Shown in pieces: positions 1-9,179 of a stretch of 64,000 nt of DNA. The notes under the pieces were generated by a model. The model made no database searches, was not told where the DNA came from, and was given only the letters and a program-made list of their open reading frames with translations. The stretch comes from Acetatifactor sp. (lineage in GTDB: Bacteria > Bacillota > Clostridia > Lachnospirales > Lachnospiraceae), in contig JAILLF010000018.1 in assembly GCA_024693365.1 (NCBI GenBank), positions 39,212-103,211 of the forward strand. The letters run 5' to 3'. Positions within the stretch are counted from its first letter, which is position 1. Each line of letters opens with the position of its first letter. The position numbers and the translations under genes were made by a program.

Positions 1-121
1 ACTGTGTTTATTTTATCACGACAGCCTTTGTAAATCAACGGCAATGGTTTATGTATAGTATCCTTTCATACACAGTTTCCGAAATGAAGCCCAAAATTAG
101 CCGGAAAAGCCAATTGTCGCA

Positions 122-151
122 TTGACAGTTTCTGGTTGGATGCGATAATAT
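122..151 (+). promoter_or_regulatory. SigA-type promoter of the first cassette
   Basis: A perfect -35 TTGACA (122-127) is followed after 18 bases by TAATAT (146-151). It lies about 45 bases upstream of the Shine-Dalgarno AGGAGG near 181 and is the only good promoter seen before the AT-rich cassette, so it probably drives the small secreted protein and perhaps the ABC genes behind it. Confidence 0.6.
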
Positions 152-232
152 AGATATCGTGATGTATATAACAAAAAACAGGAGGGGTATTAGTATGAAA
201 AAGCATTATGTTTTCTGACGATTGTTTCCGTT

Positions 233-634
233 ATGGTATTAATGATTGGCACCAGTGTTATGGCTGGCACAGATTACGCTTCAGGCAGTGGATCTATCAA
301 CTATATTTCGAATAAAAAGGTGACGGCTGGCGTTTGTGTAACCGTAGATGGAACGGAAATGGCATGGTCATTTGACGTATACGGAATTCAGGAATTTATG
401 GATTATAATCCAACCAGCAGTCCTTACTACGAATTCAAAAAAGGCAGTACGACTATTAAAGGTGGGTCATCGAATGGAGATATTACATGCCGTTTGGTTA
501 AAAACCGGGGTGATTACGCACATGATGATGAATTTAAGAAAGAGTTTAAATTTTTTTTAACTACCATATCTTCTCATGTTAATATATATGCGGCTGGCAA
601 ATGTGATATTGACATAACTGCGAAAACCAGATAA
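233..634 (+). CDS. Small secreted protein, signal peptide frameshifted
   Basis: No family is recognised. The open frame starts inside a hydrophobic stretch ending in MIGTSVMAG, which looks like the second half of a signal peptide with cleavage after VMA. A better start exists at ATG 195, directly after a strong AGGAGG, but that frame stops after seven codons. One extra A in the AAAAA run at 198-202 would join ATG 195 to this frame and give a complete signal peptide beginning MKKALCFLTIVSV. The gene is therefore either disrupted, slippage-controlled, or affected by a one-base sequence error. The mature part is about 120 residues, has three Cys, is rich in Gly, Ser, Asp and Lys, and shows no membrane segment. 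It is the first gene of an ABC cassette, 15 bases before the permease, which suggests it is that system's cargo or partner (inference). Confidence 0.6.
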   Translation: MVLMIGTSVMAGTDYASGSGSINYISNKKVTAGVCVTVDGTEMAWSFDVYGIQEFMDYNPTSSPYYEFKKGSTTIKGGSSNGDITCRLVKNRGDYAHDDEFKKEFKFFLTTISSHVNIYAAGKCDIDITAKTR

Positions 635-649
635 ATTACGGAGAATGTC

Positions 650-1927
650 ATGAATTCAAAATATGTGTTGCGAATTGCGCTTAGGCATATCATTCGTCCC
701 CAAAACAGATTTCTCTTTTCGGTCTTGATGATTGGAATTAGTATCTTTTGCGTGGGGTATTATCGTCTCTTCCTAAATGATTACGAAATAGTGAAGCGGG
801 AGTGTAATGCCGTGCTGACAAGCGGAATGGCAGGAACCGGATTAATGCGCATGCTTGATTATGACAAGAAGGAAGCACTCCAGTTAAAGAAGGAAGCCAT
901 GGCCTCCGGAAAGATCAAGGGTATTGGGACTTGGGTTTTCGGGGGCAAGATTTGGGAGGTTGATCTTGCAAAAATACAACATACCTTTCCAGATGTTTTT
1001 CCAGATGGGGGAGGGATCTATCGAGATGATATTGTGATGAGTTGTTTTATCGATAGGACGGCATTAGAAATTTGCAATTTGCAGTTTTCGAGGCAAGTGG
1101 ACATACCCGAAGAAAAATGGAAAAATCCGGATTGGCAAGGTATTTATTTAGGAGCTGAGTTCAAAAACATTCCTCTTGGTACCGTATACGTAGAGACGTC
1201 GAAAGGTGGGCATCAAAAGGAATATGAAGTTATAGGGTTCTTGGAAAAAGGACAACACATCCTGGCAGATGAGGTAAAAACATTAGGAGAGGGAAATGGT
1301 TCGCAATCAATTGTGTGTTTAGATGGATTGGTGATGATTGTAATGGAACCAGGCGTGACGGATGGGAATAAAGATACGGCGTGGATTTTTAATGTATCGG
1401 AAGGGGTAGGATTAGATGAGGCGAGATCTTTCCTAGAAAAGAGAGCAAAGGAATTGAACCTTTCCGTCGATTTTGCATCCTTGCAGGATGGATTTGTATT
1501 GCAAAAGATTTACAATCGCGACGTTGAAATGGTTGACAGGGAGTTGTATCGGACTCTTTTAATTGTCTGCTTAATCGTGAATCTATGCATTATCATTATG
1601 CGAATCATTTCGAATAAGCAAATCATGGGCATTTACATTGCGTTTGGTATGACAAAAACAGACGTGATAAGGGTATGGCTGTTTCAAATCATGGCTGAAT
1701 TTGTAGCGGGAACGGGTTGCGCATGGTTGGTATTGAAATGGTATTGCAATAGACAATATTCCAACGCGGGAGCTTATAATCAAAGTATTTTTCGATGGCT
1801 TAACGGCTACGCGCTTCCAGAAATGCTGGCATTATCGACGATTCTTTTTTTTCTATCTGCCGTGATACCGATTCTTATTATACAAAACAGCAAGCCGTCA
1901 GAATTATTGTTGGATAACAGAGGATGA
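650..1927 (+). CDS. FtsX-like ABC transporter permease
   Basis: A 425-residue membrane protein with the MacB/FtsX layout: one N-terminal membrane segment (about 21-41), a large outside domain (about 45-300), then three membrane segments (about 302-320, 345-367, 388-412). The loop MGIYIAFGMTKTDVIRVW before the third segment matches the usual coupling region contacting the ATPase. GGAG precedes the ATG at a good distance. The ATPase follows after 4 bases and a second half-size permease follows that, so the transporter is probably a heterodimer of this protein and the 2611-3735 product. FtsX/MacB-type transporters move lipoproteins, peptides or antimicrobials, or transmit mechanical signals. The substrate is unknown here. 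Confidence 0.75.
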   Translation: MNSKYVLRIALRHIIRPQNRFLFSVLMIGISIFCVGYYRLFLNDYEIVKRECNAVLTSGMAGTGLMRMLDYDKKEALQLKKEAMASGKIKGIGTWVFGGKIWEVDLAKIQHTFPDVFPDGGGIYRDDIVMSCFIDRTALEICNLQFSRQVDIPEEKWKNPDWQGIYLGAEFKNIPLGTVYVETSKGGHQKEYEVIGFLEKGQHILADEVKTLGEGNGSQSIVCLDGLVMIVMEPGVTDGNKDTAWIFNVSEGVGLDEARSFLEKRAKELNLSVDFASLQDGFVLQKIYNRDVEMVDRELYRTLLIVCLIVNLCIIIMRIISNKQIMGIYIAFGMTKTDVIRVWLFQIMAEFVAGTGCAWLVLKWYCNRQYSNAGAYNQSIFRWLNGYALPEMLALSTILFFLSAVIPILIIQNSKPSELLLDNRG

Positions 1928-1931
1928 TGAC

Positions 1932-2588
1932 ATGATAAAATTGGTCGATGCTACAAAAAAGTATAATAGTCAAAGTAATGAGATTTTAGCATTAAACCAT
2001 ACGTCTATGACAATTCAGGCAGGCGAGATGGTGGCCGTGATGGGAACGAGCGGTTGTGGCAAAAGTACGCTTTTGAATATTCTCGGAGGGATGGATCGGC
2101 TAACGTCAGGGCATTACTATTTTGAAGATGAAGACATAGCATCTTTTGGTCCGCATAAGTTACATCTGTTTCGTAAAAACCATATTGGTTTTGTTTTTCA
2201 AAATTTTGCATTGTTAAACAGACAAACGGTATATGAAAATTTGGAAATTCCATTGCTCGCAAGAAATCAAAGGCATTATAAGAAAAGAATCATGGATTGT
2301 TTGGAACAATTGGGACTTGCGGAACGGGCGAAAAGTTTGCCGTTGAATTTGTCTGGCGGACAGCAACAGCGTTGTGCGATTGGCAGGGCGCTGATGACGG
2401 GTTGCAGTTTGCTTTTATGTGATGAGCCAACAGGCGCACTTGACAGTAAGACTACCAAGGAGATTATGGATTTATTTTGTAAGCTAAATATGGAAGGAAA
2501 AACAATTATCATAGCTACGCATGATGATGAGGTCGCTAAGTGTTGCAAGCGTATTGTCCGAATGGAGGACGGAGTTTTGCAACAATAA
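1932..2588 (+). CDS. ABC transporter ATP-binding protein, MacB/LolD type
   Basis: A 218-residue cytoplasmic ATPase of the LolD/MacB subfamily. Walker A is GTSGCGKST (38-46), followed by the Q-loop FVFQNF, the signature LSGGQQQR, Walker B LLLCDEPTGALD, and the switch His in IIATHDDE. Length is normal for a free-standing subunit. It lies between two half-size FtsX-like permeases with spacings of 4 and 22 bases, so the three form one transporter. The sequence also resembles ATPases of lactococcin-972-type bacteriocin export loci, which would fit the small secreted protein upstream; that link is inference. Base composition is AT-rich like its neighbours. Confidence 0.9.
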   Translation: MIKLVDATKKYNSQSNEILALNHTSMTIQAGEMVAVMGTSGCGKSTLLNILGGMDRLTSGHYYFEDEDIASFGPHKLHLFRKNHIGFVFQNFALLNRQTVYENLEIPLLARNQRHYKKRIMDCLEQLGLAERAKSLPLNLSGGQQQRCAIGRALMTGCSLLLCDEPTGALDSKTTKEIMDLFCKLNMEGKTIIIATHDDEVAKCCKRIVRMEDGVLQQ

Positions 2589-2610
2589 TCCCAAATAATG
2601 GAGAATTAAC

Positions 2611-3735
2611 GTGAAACAGAATAAGCAACGGTTTTGTAGTTCCCTGTCGGAGTTGACTCAAAAATATTATGATTCAATTTTATTGATGGTTGGACTTACA
2701 CTTTTGTTCTTTTTGTGCATGAGCCTAATTAGGGCTGATTTTGCATATAAAAATGCCATAAAGCTTATTTATGCTTATCATAAAGAGTATTTGCCGCTTG
2801 GTGCGTGGACGAAAGAACAATTTGATGAGATTTGTGACATATTTGAAGGTGCCGGAGATAATTGCATGGCTAGAGACCTAACGGTTATGGTGGGGGATGT
2901 TTTGGACGTTAAAGGAGCAATCCTTTATTTTTCTGCGGAGGCGATGGCAAAGGAAAAGGGGATTAATCTTAATGAGTGGAATGGGACTCCGAATGCCGTT
3001 CTTGTGGAAGGACAGCTAAAAAAAGAGATATATCACGGGAATGGAGCAGATTACATTGAAATAAATGGAATGGAATACATTGCGTATCAAGTAATCAATG
3101 AACGCGAATACGTGGCGCAGGAAGTTCACGTAAATTGGAAGAATTTGGATGAAGAACACAAAAACAGTATCCTGTCCGTATGCCAGCCTATTTATGAAAA
3201 TGACGAAGAGTGTGCATATGGTTTTATTATAGAAAGCAAAAAACCATTTCAAAATGAAATTGTGAGCTTTGAAAATATATTTATAGAAAGAATTGGAAAT
3301 CTTGATAAATCATGGAATTATGAAGAGAGCTTTACCTTGGTTCAACGTTATATGTCCTCGAGAATGAAGCATTTTTACTTCGCGATGCTGATTTTGGGTA
3401 TTTATAGTCTGTATTTCATTTCAGAGGTTTGGTTTGCAAGGCGAAAGCGTGAATTATTGATCAGAAGAATGCTTGGCTGTGGTTTTTTCAGTATTCTTTG
3501 GTCCGTAATGAAAGAGTCCGGAACGATTATTTTGATAGCGGCTACTTTGGCGACCTTCATAGAAATGACCGTAATTGGGTATATGCCAGTGGGCAACTAT
3601 TTTTTGTATCAAATTTTACTAATCATTGTGTTTGCCATATTGTTGGCGATATTTTTACAAACAGCTTTATTTGGTTTACGGCTCATAAAATTGATGAAAA
3701 CAGAGCCTACGCAGGCAAACATTGAGGCAGCTTAA
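2611..3735 (+). CDS. FtsX-like ABC transporter permease, second half
   Basis: A 374-residue protein starting at GTG, 8 bases after GGAG. It has the same plan as the first permease: membrane segment at about 18-40, outside domain of about 200 residues, then three membrane segments (about 248-270, 290-318, 325-352). The text RRKRELLIRRMLGCGFFSI before the second segment is the typical FtsX coupling region. It follows the ATPase by 22 bases and precedes the lipoprotein gene by 38. The pairing of two diverged half-size permeases around one ATPase is repeated at 6202-9128, so the two loci are probably related in design though not close in sequence. Confidence 0.75.
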   Translation: MKQNKQRFCSSLSELTQKYYDSILLMVGLTLLFFLCMSLIRADFAYKNAIKLIYAYHKEYLPLGAWTKEQFDEICDIFEGAGDNCMARDLTVMVGDVLDVKGAILYFSAEAMAKEKGINLNEWNGTPNAVLVEGQLKKEIYHGNGADYIEINGMEYIAYQVINEREYVAQEVHVNWKNLDEEHKNSILSVCQPIYENDEECAYGFIIESKKPFQNEIVSFENIFIERIGNLDKSWNYEESFTLVQRYMSSRMKHFYFAMLILGIYSLYFISEVWFARRKRELLIRRMLGCGFFSILWSVMKESGTIILIAATLATFIEMTVIGYMPVGNYFLYQILLIIVFAILLAIFLQTALFGLRLIKLMKTEPTQANIEAA

Positions 3736-3773
3736 CAAGAGGTATGAATGCAGGAGGGGAAGAAACACTATTT

Positions 3774-6005
3774 ATGAAGTCTGGCGTATACTTCACTAGG
3801 TTGCTGATCGCGTTCATGACATGTTTCATATTAGCAGCATGTAGTAAGGGGGAAGGCGTTACAGTAGTTAAGAAGGAAGAGAAAGTCTGGGAAAGCCAGA
3901 TAAAATATACTGGAAGGTGGTATGAAGAGAACACCCGGGATTGGATTTTAGATGCAGACTGGATATATGACAGGGATTGCCTGTATACGTTTGAGAGAGA
4001 ATATATTTATGATGGTCACAAAATGACCTGGGAAGATTATGATGAAGAGTTTGAGGATTATAGTCTGTTAAGAGTTAAAACAAAAATCTGGAAGCAAAAG
4101 ATTTCAGATAGTGCAATATCATCTGAAGAGTGTCTTTTTGAAACTGACGGATATATCCTGGAAGCAGTGGTAACTGTGGCAGGTGATGTTTGGTGCACTG
4201 TGATGAGTTCGGAAACACTGTTTGGGTTGGAAAACCGGTACTCGCTTTTTAAAATCAATGCGAACGGCAAGCTTTTAATTCAAACGTTATTGGATCAACA
4301 AATAGTTCCAGGAACGCTTGCCGTAGACGGGAAAGAAAATATAGCACTTCATTCTTCTGGTACACTCTATTTTTTTAACTCTCATGGTAAGTTTTGTGGT
4401 AAGCAAGAATTGGGAAATATGTTGCTTGCTTTATGTGGTGATCGGGGAGAGGGATTCTATTTCATCGAATTAGGAGAGGCGGGAACAAATCTAAAAAAGC
4501 TTGTTGGAAATAAATTGATACAAATCATGGCAGTCCGGGATGATTTTTACAACCTCGCAATCGCTGGAGAAGGCAAAGTATTAGTATGGAATGATACTAA
4601 ATTATTTATGTTTTCAGAAATGGAAAACAGTTGGGCTGAATTGTGCTCTTGGATTGATGAGGATATTTTTTCCGATTGCATCCGTTATTGTGGGATGTCC
4701 GCAAGCGGAATGATTACGATTTATTGTGTAGAAAACAGAAACGAACGTATGATTGTTTTAGGACCTGCGTTGGGAGAAGAAAGTAAAAGACGGGAATTGA
4801 CAATTGGCGTTTGGAAGTCTTCAGATGCACTAACGCGCAAAGTAATAAATTTTAACAGACAGAATAAAGAATGTCATGTCAGGATAGTTGAATATGGTGA
4901 GAAAATAAGTGGAAGATCAACAGTTGAAGAGCATGATGACGCAATTGACCATATGATGCTTGATTATATAAACGATAAGGGAACGGATATGTTGATTGTA
5001 ACATCTGACATTGACATTCAGAAAATTGCAGAGGGTGGTTTGATAGAGGATTTAACGGATTATTTGGAAAAAAGTGCAAATATAAATTCTTCAGATTTTT
5101 TTGAACCGCTTTTAAGACAGGCTACTTATGGAAAATGTTTGGCATATTTGCCTGAAAGATTTGAGATTTATACATTATTGGGAAAGGAATCCGTGTGGGG
5201 CAAAAGGGCAGGATGGACAATAGATGATATGCTGGAAATGGCAAAGAAAAATATAAATGCGTACATGCTTCAGCCTTCATCACGGGATATGAGGGATTAT
5301 TATCAGGATGGCAGTTTGCAAATAGCAATTTTACTAAATAACTGGATTTTTGAAGCGAACGACGATGATCAGACGAATAAGGACCTGCTTTTGGGGTTAT
5401 TAGAATTAACGAAAAAGGAGTATTTGAATCCGGATAATCTGGTAGGAAATCAAGTGTTGGAAGCGTATGATACGGGTAAGATAATGGCTGCTTTGATCAG
5501 TATTACAGATTTTACGGATCTTACGAGGTGGAAGCAAAGGGTATTTGGAAAGGATGCCGTTTGTGCGATCGGCTATCCGACAAAAGCAGGAGAAAAAGGA
5601 CACGTCATGCATGCAAAAAGCGGAATAGCAATGCTACATAACTGTAAAGAAAAGGAATTGGCCTTTTCTTTTATGCAATACTATGTATCAGATTGGGAAA
5701 AGGAGTTTGAAAATGGGTTTTCAGCCAAAAGGAGCATTTTTGATGAACAGATGAAACAAGTGATGGATGCAGCAGATAAGGTTCCCAAAAATGGGAAGAC
5801 AAAGGAGTTTGCCAAAGAAGATTTACTTCTATTAATGAAAATAATGGAAGAGACTGACGACGGAGAGGGTATGACGGATCAAATAATTTTGAATATTGTG
5901 AGTGAAGAAGCTAAAGCCTTTTATGATGGTGAAAAAGCAGCAGAAGAGGTGTGCAATGTTATTCAAAACAGAGTTAGACTATATATAAGTGAAACCGATA
6001 GGTAA
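3774..6005 (+). CDS. Large solute-binding-like lipoprotein
   Basis: The chosen ATG gives a lipoprotein signal with lipobox L20-A-A-C23, and AGGAGGGG lies 14 bases upstream. An in-frame ATG at 3744 would add ten hydrophilic residues and has a poorer site. The product is 743 residues. Roughly residues 30-330 form repeated short beta-rich segments with WCTV and SLFKINANGKLL motifs, suggesting a beta-propeller-like fold. Residues about 345-740 look like a family 1 extracellular solute-binding protein (ITIGVWKSSDALTRKVINFN, then LIEDLTDYLEK, later a KSGIAMLHNCKEKELAFSFM segment). As the last gene before a strong terminator it may act as the outside receptor of the split FtsX transporter. No importer-type permease is nearby, so uptake is not supported. 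Confidence 0.65.
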   Translation: MKSGVYFTRLLIAFMTCFILAACSKGEGVTVVKKEEKVWESQIKYTGRWYEENTRDWILDADWIYDRDCLYTFEREYIYDGHKMTWEDYDEEFEDYSLLRVKTKIWKQKISDSAISSEECLFETDGYILEAVVTVAGDVWCTVMSSETLFGLENRYSLFKINANGKLLIQTLLDQQIVPGTLAVDGKENIALHSSGTLYFFNSHGKFCGKQELGNMLLALCGDRGEGFYFIELGEAGTNLKKLVGNKLIQIMAVRDDFYNLAIAGEGKVLVWNDTKLFMFSEMENSWAELCSWIDEDIFSDCIRYCGMSASGMITIYCVENRNERMIVLGPALGEESKRRELTIGVWKSSDALTRKVINFNRQNKECHVRIVEYGEKISGRSTVEEHDDAIDHMMLDYINDKGTDMLIVTSDIDIQKIAEGGLIEDLTDYLEKSANINSSDFFEPLLRQATYGKCLAYLPERFEIYTLLGKESVWGKRAGWTIDDMLEMAKKNINAYMLQPSSRDMRDYYQDGSLQIAILLNNWIFEANDDDQTNKDLLLGLLELTKKEYLNPDNLVGNQVLEAYDTGKIMAALISITDFTDLTRWKQRVFGKDAVCAIGYPTKAGEKGHVMHAKSGIAMLHNCKEKELAFSFMQYYVSDWEKEFENGFSAKRSIFDEQMKQVMDAADKVPKNGKTKEFAKEDLLLLMKIMEETDDGEGMTDQIILNIVSEEAKAFYDGEKAAEEVCNVIQNRVRLYISETDR

Positions 6006-6038
6006 TTAATGTCATAAGCCAGGGTGAACTCAAGTTAC

Positions 6039-6090
6039 GTGACCACGGTCATGGTTTTGAAAGAAAATCATGACCGTGGTCACTTTTCTT
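6039..6090 (+). terminator. Strong intrinsic terminator
   Basis: A perfect 15-bp stem, GTGACCACGGTCATG (6039-6053) with its complement at 6069-6083, extends by five further pairs (6054-6058 with 6064-6068, one a G-U) around a GAAAG loop. It is followed by TTTTCTT. It closes the AT-rich cassette and marks the boundary to the next operon. Confidence 0.9.
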
Positions 6091-6201
6091 ATGTACGGAA
6101 AAGCGCTAAGATGAGTTCAAGTTCAAAAGGTCTGCATCGTTACGCCCGCAAAAAGGAAGAAGTAATGCAGTACGAGAAGTAAGGTTAAGAAAGGAACGGA
6201 A

Positions 6202-7362
6202 ATGAAATCAAAATTATCGGCTTGGACTTACGTAAAGAATAATAAACGGACGGTTGCGGTGCTTGTCACGGCGCTGGCACTCTCCTTCATGGCGATGTAT
6301 GCGGTCTACGTGCTTCTGATCACCACGACGGAAAGCTTTGAAACGGTGATGGTCGAGATGCCGAAAAAGGTCTCTTACGCTTCCCTGGGCGGCAGGGCTT
6401 ATGGTTTGAAGGGCGACGATTATGCGACGTACGAAGAGCTGAAGGCAGCCTATAACAAAAAGCAGGCGGAGCTGATCGAAAACCTGAAAAAACATCCGGG
6501 GATCGAGGATGCCTTTTATACCCAGATCATTGACAGCACGTATCAGGCTGTCATGGGAGCCTATTCTTTTGAAATGCCGCTCATGGAGCCGGAGCAGGTT
6601 CAGCCATTTCTGGATCACGTGGGAGCAAAGCTCATCCGGGGCAGCATGCCAAAGGATGCCGGAGACGTTCTGGTGGATGAGGTCATCATGAAAAATGGTG
6701 GCTATGAAGTGGGCGACTGGTTTCAAAAAAGCTGGTATGGGGAAACCTTTCGCATTGTGGGTGTCATTCAATCCAAGTGCATGGTTTCCTTGGGAGTGCC
6801 CAACGGCTACACCAACAATGGTTTTTATATTGTTGTCTGTAATGACGAGACGGCAACGGATCTGACGGGAATCTTACAGGAGAACGGAATTGTGCTGGGG
6901 GACGGTGACAAGGTCTGGGATGCAAAGACGTATTACGCGGCCTATCGCGCGGACGTGGGAGATACCATAGACATGGTTGTGACGACGCTCTTTGTGATCG
7001 TCATGACGTTCCTGGCAATTCTGGTACTGGTGGCGTACGTTTCCTTTATGCGAAACCGCATAAAGGAGTACTGCCTCTATTCATCCATCGGATACGGTCG
7101 CGGGGAAATTTACGGCATGATGCTGAGGGAGATGTCGATTCTTTTTGGACTTGGTGCGGTCATAGGACTTTTGCTTTCCCTCGGCACGGCGTATCTGCTG
7201 AACGTAATGGTCATCGAACCCAAAGGCCTGATCGGACACGTGATTTACGGAGGACATATACAAAGGATTCTTGGAACCTACGTCTTCCTGATGGGAGTGC
7301 TGCAAATTCCCGTGCTGATCGGACTAAACAGGATCAAAACCATTGATGCCATTGAGGATTAA
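6202..7362 (+). CDS. FtsX-like ABC transporter permease
   Basis: A 386-residue protein starting at ATG after AAGGAACGG. Membrane segments are at about 17-38, 255-279, 300-325 and 345-370, with a 200-residue outside domain after the first, the FtsX/MacB topology. The coupling text SSIGYGRGEIYGMMLREM is visible before the third segment. It starts a run of seven or eight closely spaced same-strand genes: permease, ATPase, permease, lipoprotein, S41 protease, histidine kinase, response regulator and a small Cys-rich protein. Such grouping with a two-component system is typical of peptide- or envelope-stress-responsive ABC modules. The substrate is unknown. Confidence 0.78.
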   Translation: MKSKLSAWTYVKNNKRTVAVLVTALALSFMAMYAVYVLLITTTESFETVMVEMPKKVSYASLGGRAYGLKGDDYATYEELKAAYNKKQAELIENLKKHPGIEDAFYTQIIDSTYQAVMGAYSFEMPLMEPEQVQPFLDHVGAKLIRGSMPKDAGDVLVDEVIMKNGGYEVGDWFQKSWYGETFRIVGVIQSKCMVSLGVPNGYTNNGFYIVVCNDETATDLTGILQENGIVLGDGDKVWDAKTYYAAYRADVGDTIDMVVTTLFVIVMTFLAILVLVAYVSFMRNRIKEYCLYSSIGYGRGEIYGMMLREMSILFGLGAVIGLLLSLGTAYLLNVMVIEPKGLIGHVIYGGHIQRILGTYVFLMGVLQIPVLIGLNRIKTIDAIED

Positions 7363-7383
7363 TAGATTTAGGAGGACGAAGCA

Positions 7384-8040
7384 TTGTTTGAAGTAAAGAA
7401 TATTTGCATGATCTATGACATGAATACGGACGTAAAGACCCATGCGTTGAAAGGATTTGACCTCTCCCTGCCGGATAAGGGACTGGTTGGGATCATCGGC
7501 CCGTCGGGAAGCGGGAAGAGCACGCTCATGTATTGTCTCTCGACGCTAAAGGCACCGACGGACGGAAGCATTGTCTATAATGGAACGGAGCTGACGAACA
7601 TAGATAATGTCCAGAAGGAAAGGCTCAGAAGAAAAGAGTTTGGGTTTATCTTTCAAAAGCACTATCTGGTGCCCTACATGACCGCCATGGAAAACTGCCT
7701 CGTGGCAGCAGTGCAAAAGGGCCCTGAGGCGCAGAAGAAGGCAGAGGCTTTCTTCCGGGATCTGGGTCTTGCGGAGAAGGAGTGGAACAAGAAGCCTGCG
7801 AAGCTTTCCGGCGGACAGTGCCAGAGAGTTGCCATTGCCAGGGCCATGATCAACGATCCCAAGGTTATCTTTGCAGATGAACCCACGGCGAGCCTGGATC
7901 ATGAAAATGCATTTAATGTCATGAAAATCCTGAAAAAGTATTCGGATGACAGGCTGGTGCTCGTGGTGACGCATGACCGGAGCATCCTAAAGGATGCGGA
8001 CCGGATCATAGAGATGTGGGATGGGGAGATTAGCCGATGA
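7384..8040 (+). CDS. ABC transporter ATP-binding protein
   Basis: A 218-residue ATPase starting at TTG, 7 bases after AGGAGG. Motifs are Walker A GPSGSGKST (39-47), Q-loop FIFQKH, signature LSGGQCQR, Walker B VIFADEPTASLD and switch His VVTHDRS. It belongs to the MacB/LolD-like group that pairs with FtsX-type permeases. The stop overlaps the next permease start in ATGA, indicating translational coupling. It is only moderately similar to the ATPase at 1932-2588, so the two cassettes are not a recent duplication. Confidence 0.92.
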   Translation: MFEVKNICMIYDMNTDVKTHALKGFDLSLPDKGLVGIIGPSGSGKSTLMYCLSTLKAPTDGSIVYNGTELTNIDNVQKERLRRKEFGFIFQKHYLVPYMTAMENCLVAAVQKGPEAQKKAEAFFRDLGLAEKEWNKKPAKLSGGQCQRVAIARAMINDPKVIFADEPTASLDHENAFNVMKILKKYSDDRLVLVVTHDRSILKDADRIIEMWDGEISR

Positions 8041-9128
8041 AACCATTGTCTGCAACAACTTATGTCAAGGAGAATAAAGGAAGGGCCGGAATCGTGATCT
8101 TTTTGCTATTTTTCACGACGCTTCTATTCCTTGCGGGAAATTATATTGACAGTGTTTATTATTACTGGGACAGAGCCATGGAGTATTCCGACAGGCTGTG
8201 CACGATCGGTGCCATTTCCTCGGATGAGGACTTTCAGGACTATGCGAAATTCCGCGAGGAGCTAAAAAATGATGACAGTTTGATCGTCTATGACGTATCG
8301 GCCTATGGATATTCCGGACTGCCCTGGATCTGTACGCTGGGATTTGAAATGGGAAGCATTTCCATGGTGTTTAATACCCCGGAGGATATGAAGGATTGCT
8401 TTGAAAGGCTCGGGATCGAGGCAGATCTTTCGGACGTGAAGAATGGCAGCGTATGCCTCTCCTCCGCGCTGGCAAGGCAATACGGGCTAAAGAAGGGGGA
8501 CGTGGTGAACGCCTCCGTCTACAAGAATATTAACGGAAGTCATTCCGTTGACGCAATTCTCGAGGATGACAGCTACATATTGTTCTATGTGGATCATACC
8601 GATGAGCCCCTTCGGATGCAAGTGATGAGCAAGGAACTTACGGGTCAGGCGCTGAGGGACGAACTGCTCCGGCGGCAGGGAGATTACAAGGCCCACTTGG
8701 ATGAGCCTGTCAGGGATGGCATTGAAGAACAATTTGCACCTTTTAAGTTAATCTTTGGCGTGGGCATAGTGCTTCTTTCCCTGGTACTTGCCGTGATCGT
8801 TAATTCCGTCCTCACGGGCCAATACCTCGCAAGAACCTATGAGTTTGGCGTTTACCGCGCCATTGGACTTACGAGGCGCGAAATCTATCGGAAGTGCGCT
8901 GCGGAGATCCTGACGATGGACGCGATCGCGATTGTCCTTGGGGCAATGATCATCTTTCTGTACGTATTTCTGATGAATGAATTGTATTACCTGCCGGCGG
9001 GCAAATTTCTGCCATATTTTTCATGGATGGGTCTTTATGCGTTTATCGCGTCGAATCTGCTGGTCGTGGTGCCGACGATCCTGCTCAAGGGCCGCAGCAT
9101 GAGCCGCTCAGACGTGACGGAGTTTTAA
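8037..9128 (+). CDS. FtsX-like ABC transporter permease, second half
   Basis: A 363-residue protein whose ATG overlaps the ATPase stop. One membrane segment lies at about 15-35, an outside domain follows, then segments at about 236-258, 285-310 and 323-345. The FtsX coupling loop YRAIGLTRREIYRKC is clear. With the 6202 and 7384 products it should make a heterodimeric transporter. The outside domain is short (about 200 residues) compared with full-length MacB, as is common in Firmicute peptide-sensing ABC systems. Confidence 0.78.
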   Translation: MKPLSATTYVKENKGRAGIVIFLLFFTTLLFLAGNYIDSVYYYWDRAMEYSDRLCTIGAISSDEDFQDYAKFREELKNDDSLIVYDVSAYGYSGLPWICTLGFEMGSISMVFNTPEDMKDCFERLGIEADLSDVKNGSVCLSSALARQYGLKKGDVVNASVYKNINGSHSVDAILEDDSYILFYVDHTDEPLRMQVMSKELTGQALRDELLRRQGDYKAHLDEPVRDGIEEQFAPFKLIFGVGIVLLSLVLAVIVNSVLTGQYLARTYEFGVYRAIGLTRREIYRKCAAEILTMDAIAIVLGAMIIFLYVFLMNELYYLPAGKFLPYFSWMGLYAFIASNLLVVVPTILLKGRSMSRSDVTEF

Positions 9129-9179
9129 GGGTAAGAAACGGGTTTATGACGAAAAGAGATTGTTAGGAGGAAATAAGAA

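Noticed and set aside
6111..6182. 23-codon basic open frame MSSSSKGLHRYARKKEEV...
   Set aside because: It has no Shine-Dalgarno sequence, the frame stays open upstream of its ATG, and length is within chance; a remnant or peptide gene cannot be shown.
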